Below, one piece after another: positions 44,446 through 55,410 of a stretch of 64,000 bases of DNA. The translations under genes and the position numbers were made by a program. Source of the DNA: Cryptomeria japonica (taxonomy: Eukaryota; Streptophyta; Pinopsida; Cupressales; Cupressaceae). Under the pieces are notes generated by a model. That model did not search any database, was not told the DNA's origin, and saw only the letters and a program-made list of their open reading frames with translations. The stretch covers positions 67,805,546 through 67,869,545 of the forward strand of contig NC_081408.1 in NCBI RefSeq assembly GCF_030272615.1, in the 5' to 3' direction. Within the stretch, counting starts at the first letter, position 1, and each line of letters opens with the position of its first letter.

Positions 44446-45841
44446 GAAATAAGAGGATGGTTGCCTTTGAGTGGTGAATCAGCCAACTGATCTGCAATAG
44501 CTTGTCCCTTGATAGCTTTGCGATCCATGTACTTAGTATCAAATTCACTGAAGGTCATAACCCATTTGGCCAAGCGGCCTATCAATGATGTCTTGCTGAG
44601 TAGGTACTTGAGTGGATCTATCTTGGAAATAAGTTGTACTTTGTGTGCTAACATGTAGTGCCTTAATTTGGTGGCTATCAAGATAACTTCTAGGAAAGCT
44701 CACTCAATAGGTGTGTAATTGAGTTCATAGCCTACCAATGTTCGAGAGATGTAGTAGACAACACATTCTTTTCCTTCCGCATTATGTTGTGCAAGCAATA
44801 CTCCTAATTTCGTGGTTGTAGCTGAAATGTATAACAATAGAGGTCTGCTTGGATCTGGTGGAATCAACAATGGTGTATTCATTAGATAGTCTTTAAGCAT
44901 TTGGAATGCTTGTTGTCATTTTGCATCCCATTGAAAGCAGATATTTTTATGTAACGGATGGGTGAAGGGTGACATTTATTAGCCAATTGTGCAATGAACT
45001 GTCGAATAGATTGTACCCACCCTTGTAATATTCTCAACTGACTGATATTCTTTGGAGGTGACATGTCCATGATCGCCTTGACTTTCACAGGATCTACCTT
45101 AATGCCTTTACTTGAGACAATGTATCCTAAGAGCTTCCCAGAAGTTACTCCAAAGACACATTTCTTTGGATTGAGATGGATGTGGTATTGTTCTAATTTG
45201 TTGGAGATTTTATCCAGTACTACAAGATGACCTTCTCTTGTTAATGATTTAGCTAGTAAATCATCCACATAATCTTCCATTATTGTGTTCATCATATCAT
45301 GAAAGATGGTAGTCATGGCTCTTTGATATGTTGCCCCTGCATTCTTTAGACCAAAAGACATTACATTCCAATAGTATGTTCTGCATGGACATGTGGAAGC
45401 AATTTTGTGTTGATCCTCTAGAGCAATTTTAATCTGGTTATATCCTAAAAAGCCATCCATAAGAGAAAGAATCACATGCCTTGTTGTTAGATTGACAGTG
45501 ATGTCAATTTTTGATAATGGAAAGTCATCTTTAGAACATGCTTTATTTAAATCTCTTAAATCCATATTGATAAAGATTCCCCCATTAGGTTTACCAATAG
45601 GTACAATATTGGAGATCCACTCTGCATAATCAATCAGTCTGATGAAACCAACATCCAAGAGCTTTTTAAGTTCAACCTTGATAAGAATGACAATTTGTTG
45701 GTGCATCTTCCTGAGCTTTTGTTTGACAGGTTTAGCTCCTTTCACTATAGTTAGGTGATGCATGACCAAATCTGGATCTAAGCCAGGCATGTCTGCATAA
45801 GACCATCCAAAGTTGATTTGGTGCTTTTGGAAGAATTCCAC
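44446..45841 (-). pseudogene. Reverse transcriptase and RNase H of E2
   Basis: RT (44882-45841): HHLTIVKGAKPVKQKLRKM, DVGFIRLIDYAEWISN, DLRDLNKACSKDDFPL, MSFGLKNAGATYQRAM and catalytic YVDD. A frameshift near 44890 leads to RNase H (LLLYISATTTKLGVLLAQ, VYYISRTLVGYELNY), a stop at 44700, then KIDPLKYLLSKTSLIGRLAK and IADQLADSPLKGNHPL. At this point E1 goes on to the second RNase H, but E2 runs into the GGA microsatellite. About 1.8 kb relative to E1 (second RNase H and integrase) is absent. Confidence 0.9.
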
Positions 45842-47081
45842 AAATTTTGGTTGTTATTCAGGAGTTAATAGAGATGCCAAATTTATTTTGTGGGGAGTCT
45901 CAGGGGTCCCCACATTGAATTATTTTTTTTCTTCTATTAGGATGGTTGATCTCTCCTGATTTGTATTAAAGGGGAGGATGTCAAACCTTTCATCCTTAGG
46001 TGTCTTGGAGAGGTTTTCACCTTTGGATACACTCTTTGTTTTTACTCTTTTGGGATCAAAAAGTGCCACTGTGTGGTTTTCACTATAAGATCCATGCTTT
46101 ATTGAAATATTTTTGCACCTAAAAGGTTTGGCATCTGAAGTATGTTGCATTGTTAAGTTCAATGAAAAACCTGGCTTTATGATCCCCACTTGGTATGTTA
46201 TCCCATAATTCTAGAAAGTCTATGAGTGCCTCATCATTTTAGAAATGGTCAAGGCATGGGGGATTTGGTTGGTTTCATTCAATGAGTTTGGGATGAATGA
46301 TAGGAATTACTTCATCAATTAAGTTGAGTTCGTAGGAGGCATCAGTGAGGGTTAATATGGAGGCTTGAATTTCATTGATGGTACTCTCCTTGTCAGATTC
46401 GGGCATAGGATTTGATGTAGAGCCCGTGGAAGTTTCTTCTAGCTCAGGAACCCAAAATTTTTTAATCCATGCTTCTCCATAAACTTGTATATCATTATGA
46501 GGTGGTGGAGGTGATGTGTCTTCCTCGTCTAAAGTATTTAGATGCATGGAATCCCATTCCCACTCATGTGAGTCTGTCTCAGAATCACTCTCTAGCATCT
46601 GATTACTATACCAAGGTGGGATCTCTTTTGAATTGAATAGTGCATTAGTTACTAGTTTATGTACTATTGGAGATGGGGTTACTGGTGTTGCTGGTGTTGT
46701 TGGTGTTGTAGATATATTCAAGGATTGCATCCTTGGAGTAATTGGCTAATACATAGATTTGTTGGGTTTTCCTTTGAATTGAAGCTTAGGAAGATATTCT
46801 CTTTGAAAACCTACTCCAATGTTATCTCTTGGTTTTAACTTAAGTTGTAAGGACTCTTGTCATCCTTTTTTACATGGTCCCAAAGCACTATGGCCATCAT
46901 AGCCCATTCTTTGCATTATAGTGAAGCTTTTTCCATATTTGTCAATGGGGAGTTTAGCCTCTGGGCTTTCTTTATTAGGAGGGTCTGTGTAGTTCCATTC
47001 TGCTAGGTCTTCATCCATGGTTTCCTCCTCTTGGCTCTTACCAGGGGTGAATTGTGCCAAAGTGTAAGTTCTTTTGGCCAA
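45842..47081 (-). pseudogene. G-patch and linker region of E2 polyprotein
   Basis: From the 5' side: KLPIDKYGKSFTIMQRMGYD followed by GHSALGPCKKG, the same G-patch-like block as in E1. One glycine of the GxGLG core is changed to HSALG. Then come an acidic Ser/Thr-rich linker (SDSETDSHEWEWDS, cf. TDSNEWEWSS in E1) and a lysine-rich segment before RT. At least one frameshift and several stops. Confidence 0.65.
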
Positions 47082-47210
47082 CAGTGTTTGAAGTAAACCT
47101 TGGGGTTTTCCATGAGTTCTAGGGGATGTGAGTAACTATCCAACACAAAAGAGTTGGCTAAGATTATATTCACTGGAACCTTCCTCAGCCATTTTCATTT
47201 TTAATTTCTC

Positions 47211-47660
47211 CTATTTTGGTGTAGGGGTTGTTAAGATAGAAAGAGTGATAGGATTGACATATGATGAGGAAGAGATAGCTTCTCTATTGTTAGGTATGAT
47301 GATGTCTTGCTGATGGTGAATATTATTACAATATGTAAATGGATTAGCATCACTGAGGATTGTAATTTCTACCCCATTATGTGGAAACTTGATACATTGG
47401 TGATGGGTAGATGGAATGGATTGCATGGCATGTATCCAAGGTCTTCCTAACAAGAGATTGTATGGAAAAGGAAGACCTAGAACTTGACAGACTATATGCT
47501 TCACCACTACCCCAACCCTGATGGGTAATATAATAGCTCCTTTGGAAGAATGTTTTGCATCATCATATGTTTTAATGGTTATCTTTTTGTTGACATCCAC
47601 TGATTCTGTTGCATAACCCAATGATGTGACTAACTACAAGGTGCATATGTTTAAGCCGAC
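47211..47660 (-). pseudogene. gypsy retropepsin region of E2
   Basis: Starts around LTDNGVGLNICTL (catalytic Asp in D-N-G) and continues TIKTYDDAKHSSKGAIILPI, LPFPYNLLLGRPWIHAM and STHHQCIKFPHNGVEI. It aligns along its length with E1 114-470. Here the conserved LGRPW is intact, where E1 has LVRPW. A stop separates the active-site part from the open frame beginning MGYATESV at 47621. Confidence 0.82.
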
Positions 47661-49717
47661 TCCATTGTCAGTCAAGACTCACTTGATTCTATGTTGGTTT
47701 ACAAATCCTTGAATATGGAGGGAGGCATTATGGTGTTGTTGGAAGGATGTGTTGTCACTTTCGGTAAAAGTGAGACATGGGGATGACTTTAGACTCCCAA
47801 CCATGGCTTGAAACTGATCTGTGTTGAGGTTGGCAGGGACAGATGCTTCGTGGAGAGCTTGGTCCAAGATTGTTTTATGTGAGGGGGATAAACATAAAAT
47901 CTCTAATATGGAGATGAAGGTTGGCAGCTTATCCAATTTCTCTACAAGATTATATTGTTTTGGGAGGGGTTTCACTCCATGTGGGGTCGCTTGAATAGTA
48001 ATCTTTCTACAATGCATAACAACATTGTATGTAGGATTTTGATCTTTTATGGTAAGAGTTGTAACTTGTTCATCTTTATCATATAGGTGATTCACAGTAC
48101 AATTGTATGTGGCTTGTGTGTAATTGGTTGTGGTATCTGTGTTTCTCCTTGAAGTGGAAGGACCCCTTTGATCATGTGATGGAAGTGGATTCTTGAATAT
48201 TAAGTGATCATCATTGGATTTTTTTGGGTCATGTCCTTCAATTTCAATTTCTTCTCTATCGATAAGATATTGAACAAGATCTTTTAGCTGATGGGAATTT
48301 CTTGTTTTGTACCCTCTTCCTTGGTAAAATTCACAATGTTCGTGATCTCGGCAACATGGTGGCTTGACTTGAGACTCATGGACATTTTTGGTAAGGTCAC
48401 AAGATTGGAGGATATTAATTGTCGTAAGATTGTTTTGATAGGTTCCCCTAAGGGTGTATATGTGCATTTTGGCTTGTAGTTTTTTTGCTTTTGTTTTGGT
48501 TCCTCTTGTTGTGTATTGCGACCTTGATTTGGTGGATTATTGATGGTGTTGTTGTTAGGAGGGGTATTTTGTCCTGCAAACCTGACCACAAGTTGTGCAA
48601 TTTTCATTGTTCTTGCATCCACTATCCCGTCATTGATAATATTATTATTTTTGTTCCAAAATTTTGGTTTGTCACTATTATAGTGTGGATGAGGACCATC
48701 TTTCTTTTCATTATAAATTTTGTTAAGTCCCTTTTTAATGAGGTCTCTTTCACATTTGAGCCCTTGAGTTATCATGTCTTCAAAGGATTTTGTGCCCTTG
48801 ATGTCCAAATGAAATTCCATTTCATCATTTAAGTTGGAAATGAAAATTTCCACTAATTCTTGCTCAAGTAGATGAAGGGAGCATCTGCTAAACAATTGTC
48901 TCCATCATTGTAGGAAAGTTGAGAACAAGTCCCTTAGTTTTTGTTTTGTACTGCACAAATTTGCCATGGTGATGTCACGTTCTATGTTGTGTACATAGTG
49001 AGCGATAAATTTTTTGATTAGTTATTCAAATGTTCTAATACCACCTGGCAGTCATGTAAACCATTGTGTGGTTGTGCCTCCCAAACTTTGAGGGAAGAAG
49101 CACATCAGATATGTGTCCTCATAGGCCACCTCTAAGCAAGTGGAGTGGAATTCTCGCACATAGTCCCTAGGATCTCCTTTGCCTCTATATTTGTCAACTT
49201 TGGGTGTTTTGAACCCTCATGGAAAAGGTGGCATAAGCATGTTCCTATCAAATGGATATGGACAAATGTTGTTAAGTGAGAATCAATTTGTTTTTAGTTG
49301 TTGGGCAGGATTTTCTACTTGTTGCCTCAACATGTCCATTTTTGAAGGGGGAGGAGGAGGTGGAGGATTCCCTTGATGATTAGGGTCATAGTGGAAGTAG
49401 TCTCTACCTCCTCCACCATCATTATGGCTATGTTGCTTGGATGTTTGTCATAATTGTGTTGTATCAAAATTAGAGGGAAGTTTGGCACCCTCTTGAGCGA
49501 GTTTCAAGAAATGAGCATTGGCATTGTTTTTAAGAATTTCATCAAAGAGTATGTTGAATTTTGGATTATGTTGTTCTCTTTCTATATCTTCTGGAGTTGG
49601 AGTGTTGGGTTCTTCATCATTAGTGCCTTCTCTAAAGGCCTCATGATAGTCATTGAGGTTTTCATCCTCCTCTTCAATTTATAGTTGTCTATTTTTCATT
49701 AATCTTGTTTGAGCCAT
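47661..49717 (-). pseudogene. gypsy gag of E2
   Basis: Starts at ATG 49717 (MAQTRLMKNRQL). An acidic N-terminus and a Pro-rich stretch lead to the retrotransposon gag domain (KVDKYRGKGDPRDYVREFHS, LGGTTTQWFT, IERDITMANLC, ELVEIFISNLNDEMEFHLD). The nucleocapsid-like part CEFYQGRGYKTRNSHQLKDL corresponds to the Tat-type CxxHxxxGH-xxxC motif with some ligands lost (H to Y, C to S). Several stops and one frameshift near 48300-48460. Gag would form the cytoplasmic particle. Confidence 0.8.
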
Positions 49718-50384
49718 GGTTTTGAAAGTTGATGTTGTGCAAATGACTATGAGTTGGTGATGAAATGTTTGATGGAAGATACATTTTTTGCAATTTTTGG
49801 TGGAAGATAGATCTCTAATATTGAAGGTTGGATGTCAACAGAGTTCTTTGTGAATTACTTTTGTGTTTTTCAACAATTTGATGTGATGAGGTATAGCATG
49901 GTTTGAGATATGTTACAATCCAAGCTACCTAGTAATGAGAGGATACACTCATAAAGTAGTTTTAAACTATCTAGATGTGTAGAAATGCCTCATAGAATGA
50001 TTGATCCTATATGTAGAGACATCCTAAAAATGATTTGTTGGTTTGTTTAAGCAATATCTAAAAGGACTAAGGATAAGACCTCTTTGTGTTTAGGGTTGAG
50101 TGAATTTGTGATGTTTGGATGTGAGAGTTGGTACAATATGTGCCTCAATAACATTCTTCCATTATGAATGGGGTTTCTACTTCTTCCTCTCTTGCAAGGG
50201 TTGGTGGTTCCTCTTGAGCTTCATTGTATGTGATACAAATTTTAGGAAAGAAAGCAGGATTGATCTTGCCCCCTTTGTTGTTTCGATAACCAAAAGCTCT
50301 ATACTGAGTGAAAGCTCTATTTCTTAAAAGGCTCTTTGTCAAATTCATTGGATTTTACCTGAAGGTACAAGTGCATATGATGCA
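49718..50384. other. E2 leader, no gene seen
   Basis: Non-coding sequence 5' of E2 gag, ending at AGAAC (50385-50389), the target site of Copia C2. No PBS or LTR end recognised. Confidence 0.45.
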
Positions 50385-50389
50385 AGAAC

Positions 50390-51918
50390 TAATAACTCAA
50401 TGATGAACAGATAGTACTAACCCGGTACTGAGAAGGGGGGGTGAATCAGTACAGACAAAAATACAGTTCTAAACCAGTTTGACATCAGACACTTCAAATG
50501 ACTGGCAAACAATGACACCAGTTTGAAATAGAGTGCAACTAGTAAAGCTAAGAATGACTGAGACAAGCATTAACCAGTTACTCACTTAGCTTTTCACTCA
50601 ACTCAAGACTATACCATTTCACCCTTATGCATAAATAGGTAATCTATCATCAGATCATAATAACAGCTAGTTTAGCATGTTTTATTGATAGGCATAAAAC
50701 ACAGAACCATCATATGCTTGACAGACAATAGGAAAGCATCACAAGATAAAAGCATCACACATGAAACACATATTTTTCATGTGGAAACCCAACTGGGAAA
50801 AACCATGGTGGGGATGAATACCCATAAGCTATTTTTGAACTCTTTAGAGGTCCACTTTGTTAGGAGCCTTGTCTAGTTAGAGACATTACAATAGGTTCTG
50901 CTAGGAACCGATCCTGTTAGGGATCACCCTGTTAAGGGATGGCTAGAATACCTGGTTAAGGGTTAAACCTTTTTAAAGGTTACCTTGTTAGAGGATTTCA
51001 AGAACTCAATAGCTAAAGGATTTCAAACTCAATAGCTTTGAATTACCCTGTTAAAGGATTTATAGCAAGCCAATTAAGGCTACCCTATTAAGGGATTTTG
51101 CAACTATTGAGGTGGTTAGAGATCAATAGGTATTACAATGATTTGGTAATGATACTCAATGCCAATGCAGATCCACTTAAGCTCATCTTCACCTTCTGCA
51201 CTTACACTCTACACATATCACTTCTCTCCTTTTGGTCTGGCAAGAATCATGTATCCCTCCTCTTGGATACACACACACAACTTTTGCCAACAACCTAAGA
51301 AAGAGACACAACATTGACCTTATAGGAAAACAGATAGATCAATAGCATAAACCCTAAACCCTAAACCTGTTAGTTTAAAGAATTCAAACAGTTCAATCCT
51401 GACTGTTGAGAACACTCCATTAATTGCAACAGTCTTGATCCAATCTCAAGACACTCTCTATCATCCATTTTCACTGATTTCATGGTGGCTGATAACCCAT
51501 CACATGTTGTCACCATTTTACAGACTTTGCACATTCTTGAGGTAGATAGGAACAATCTCCTTCATGCAAGATCCTTCACGCACACAAGGCTGACATGGCA
51601 ACATGATCTGTTCTTCATTACAATGCTAACTCATCACACAATGTCACCGGTTGAGCCACACAAGCTTGAAGCACTTCAACTGGAAACCCTGAAGTTGAGA
51701 CTACCAACCAGTAGTCATACAATGCTTCCATGTGCCGGTTCCCATAACCATATGCCGGTTCACCTTGAACAAGCACACCACTTCACTTTGGCACAAATGT
51801 TGGTTCACAGTGTTATGTCGATTCTCTCATATGCTAATTCTCACCTCTTCAGCATATTGACATCAATGACAACATATAATGTCATTATGTCCTCATACCG
51901 ATTCACATAATGCCAACA
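50390..51918 (-). repeat. 3' LTR of C2
   Basis: On the minus strand it starts TGTTGGCATTATGTGAATC and ends GAGTTATTA (terminal CA changed to TA). It contains AAACCCTAAACCCTAAACC (51349-51367), a short telomere-like run, and a segment of about 40 bp near 51676-51712 absent from the 5' LTR. Confidence 0.93.
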
Positions 51919-51930
51919 ATCTCCCCCTTT
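51919..51930 (-). promoter_or_regulatory. Polypurine tract of C2
   Basis: Minus strand AAAGGGGGAGAT beside the LTR start, the same tract as in C3 and the array family. Confidence 0.85.
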
Positions 51931-52173
51931 GGCATTGATGTCAATATACAAAGATATCTCTCCACTTCACATCTTCTCCCCCAATTTCTGTAGATATCTT
52001 CTCTGCTTCACATCTTCTCCTCCTTTGACAACAATGCCAAAGTGGAGGCACAAGCTTCCCTGTTCCATTATGCTGCTCCTCTTGAGGAGTAGCATCCTTC
52101 AACACATCAATCCAAAATAAATTTGACCATGCAATACCTGACTGATGTGGAGCATATGCTTTTAGTTTACCTC

Positions 52174-55062
52174 CTAAAGGGGAAACACCCCTAATTCACC
52201 TCTTAAGTACATAAATGTAGCCTTTGGGAGAGGCTTGGTGAATATGTCTGCTAACTGCTCCTTACTAGAAACATGTTCCAGTGCAATCTCTTTGTTTTGA
52301 ACCTTTTCTCTTATTAAATGATACTTAAGCTCAAAGCGCTTGGTTCTAGAATGTAAAACCGGATTCTTGGAGATATTAATTACACTAGTATTGTCACAAA
52401 ATATACTTTTCGGTTCAGATACAAGAACTTTGAAGCCATTTAATACATGCTTCGTCCAAATTGTCTAAGTGCAGTTCATGAAAGCTGCAACATACTCTGC
52501 TTCCACTATAGACTGAGAGATACAACTCTGCTTCTTACTCATCCATGAGACTAGACTACCACCAAGAAAGAATGCACCACTAGTTGTGCTTTTCCGATCA
52601 TCTATATTGCATGCCCAATAAGCATCTATGTATACGTTCAAGTTGAAATCCTTGCTATAAGGATACCACAATCCATAGTCAACAGTTCCCTTCAGATACC
52701 TAAGAATCTGCTCAACTGCAACCAAGTGAGATTCTCTTGGGTTTTTCTGGAATCTTGCAGTAATGCCAACTACATGTGCAAAATCTAGTCTGCTATGCAC
52801 TACATAATGCAACTTACCAATCATTGATCGGTATTCCTTCTCATCAACCAATTCTGAGTCATCTTCTTTAGATAGTTTACAACTAGTCACCATCAGAGTA
52901 CCAACCGGTTTGCTATCTTCCATGCCAAAGGTCTTCAACACCTCTTTGATATACTTGGACTAAGTGATAAAGATTCCATCCTTCATCTACTGGATCTGCA
53001 GTCCAATGAAGAATTTAATCTCCACTATGAGTGACATTTCAAACTCTTTCTTCATCTCATCTGCAAACTCATGACTCATCTTGTCATCTCCACCAAAGAT
53101 AATGTCATCAACAAATACCTCACAGATTAGGATCTAATCTCCTTCAGACTTCAAGTAGATATTACTATCTTCACTTGTTCTCTCAAATCCAATCTTCACA
53201 AGATGAGAATGCAGACGTTCATACCATCCCCTAGGTGCCTGCTTTAGTCCATATAAGGCTTTATGTAGCCTACATACCATGTCACTATCTTTAGATAGGG
53301 AAAACCCATCTAGTTGCTCAATATACACCTCCTCTTCAAGTACACCATTTAGGAATGCAGATTTTATATCCATTTGATATACTTTGAAACCTTTAAAAGC
53401 TACATATGCAAGAAGCATACAAACTCCTTCCAATCTAGCTACAGGAGCAAAGGTTTCTCCATAGTCTTCTCCTTCTTCTTGAGAATATCCTTTACACACT
53501 AATCTGGCTTTGTTCCTAATCACTATGCCATCCTCATTCAGCTTATTTCTGAAAACCTATTTAGTACCAATGACATTTTTGTGCTCCGATCTAGGTACCA
53601 AAGACCATGTACCATTTTTCTCTATCTAGTCAAGTTCCTCTTCCATTGCCTTGATCTAGTCTTCATCCTTATGTGCCTCTTTGAATGATTTAGGCTCAAA
53701 TTCAGAGATCATACAAGAGTTTTCTTTGACCTTTCTTCTTGTAAGGATTCATGCATCCTTATCCCCTATGATCTTCTTAGGATCATGATTCGGCTTGACA
53801 TACCAAGGAATGGTCTTGATAGATTCCTCTTTCTTTTCTTCTTCATCCTCATCTCCATCAATATCAGCATCTACATTTGCTGGTGTAGGAACATTGTTAC
53901 TGGTACTCGGTTGGCTATCAACTAGTTCCTAGAAGGTTGCAACCGGTTCGTTCACCACTTGCTCACTGTCGGTTTCCTCAGTTTTCTTAGAGGTTTCATC
54001 AACTCTTACATTGATGCTTTCCATAATTCTCTAAGTCCTATTGTTTAAACACTTGAGATTTTTTCTCTTAGTGGAATATCCTAGAAATATTCCCTCATCA
54101 CATTTCGCATCAAATTTTCTCTAGTGTTCACTCCTCTCGATGTAACATTTGCTACCAAACACTCTAAAGTAGCTGACCACAGGTGTCTTACTAGTCCAAT
54201 ACTCATAAGGAGTTTTATCCTTACCTTTCTTGATGAGTACTTGGTTCATTGTGTAGACTGCAGTGCTCACCACTTCTCTCCAAAAGGTGTGAGCTACCTT
54301 TCCTTGAATCAACATGGTTCTAGCTGCTTCAACCACAGTCCGGTTATTCCTCTCTGCTAGGTTATTCTATTGTGGAGTCTGGGGGGTATACAATTGCCTC
54401 TTGATGCCATGTTCTTCATAGTACTTGTTGAATTAACCAGAAGTGAATTCCCCTCCTTGATCAGTTCTCAGGCACTTGATCCTTTTACCACTTTCCTTCT
54501 CCACTAATGCTCTGAAATCTTTGAACTTTACAAAGGCTTCAGACTTGTCTTTCAAGAACATGACCCACATCATTCTTGAGCAGTCACCAGTAAGAATCAT
54601 GAAGTACCTATCACCCTGCACACTTCTAGTTTTCATCAGACCACACAAATCAGTATGCACAAGATCAAGCAAGTTGTCAGCAGTGAAAGATTTACCTGTA
54701 AAGGTTGAGGAAGATATTTTCCTCAATTGACACTCTCTGCACAAGGTATTATCCAGTTCGCTTATCATCGGCAACCCTCTAACTACCTTGATCTTACTAG
54801 CCTTCACAATGTTATCAACTTTTACATGGCAGAGTCTCCTATGCTATATCCAGCTATCATCAAATTTAGCCATAAGACATGTACTTATATTTGCATTCAG
54901 ATGAAATAGGTTACCTTTGGTCTACATGCCGGTGGCCACCAATTCACCATTCTTTCCTTTGATTCTGCAAACTCCATTCTTTAATTCCAATGTGAGGCCA
55001 CTATCATTCAACTAGGCAACACTAAGAAGGTTGTGTCTAAGACCATCAACCCAATACACATT
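52174..55062 (-). pseudogene. Integrase, reverse transcriptase and RNase H of C2
   Basis: Integrase keeps Asp in LVHTDLCG and RTDQGGEF and Glu in LAERNNRT, though CAG-to-TAG at a conserved Gln precedes it. RT shows [45 protein letters not shown] and FVDDIIFGG near 53100. RNase H motifs are damaged: VYTDADWAGN reads VYIDAYWACN. DNTSVINISKNP and IFTKPLPKATFMYLRGELG precede the stop at 52174-52176. Many nonsense codons, mostly TAG or TGA. Confidence 0.9.
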
Positions 55063-55410
55063 TGTTGGCAATATTACAAGGATATTGAGAAGGTTGTTGA
55101 TGGTTATGGACATAACTAATTAAAGATGTTTTACTATCTTGATATTATTATTTTGTCATTGATGTCAAGAAATTGATTTTCTAATTCAGTATGATGATGC
55201 CATATCTTAAGAAATATAATATGAAGATTATAAAGAAGTTGGTAAAGACACAGGAAAGAATATGATGAATAAGGGGATAAGTTATTCAATGGGAAACTCT
55301 ACCGAGTCAGACAATGATGAGATCTTGATGTTTTAGATTGTTTTAACATCATACATATGTTATAAAATGTAAAGGTTAATACTATACTATGTTATCAAGC
55401 AAAGAACCTA
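55063..55410 (+). repeat. Truncated 5' LTR of C3
   Basis: TGTTGGCAATATTACAAGG onward, matching 58153-58500. It breaks off at AAGAACCTA, where the 3' LTR goes on with GTCGGTAAACC. Confidence 0.93.

Larger units (their letters stand above)
42019..50384 (-). mobile_element. Ty3/gypsy element E2 (Tat-like), internal region, integrase lost
   Basis: Minus-strand sister of E1. Reading from the right: leader, gag, retropepsin, G-patch, RT and RNase H. Then, where the second RNase H and integrase should be, it goes straight into a GGA-rich tract and the 3' end of an antisense PMD gene (+ strand), followed by the polypurine tract. Copia C2 is inserted at 50385. Sequence after 62389 may continue its leader or 5' LTR but was not verified. 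Confidence 0.85.

Noticed and set aside
44208-44548. Polyproline ORF on the minus strand suggesting a proline-rich protein
   Set aside because: It is the GGA microsatellite read in reverse, fused to the RNase H tail of E2; there is no protein family behind it.
48485-48832. Plus-strand 115-codon hydrophobic ORF resembling a membrane protein
   Set aside because: Reverse strand of E2 gag; the hydrophobicity comes from complementing Lys/Asn-rich codons.
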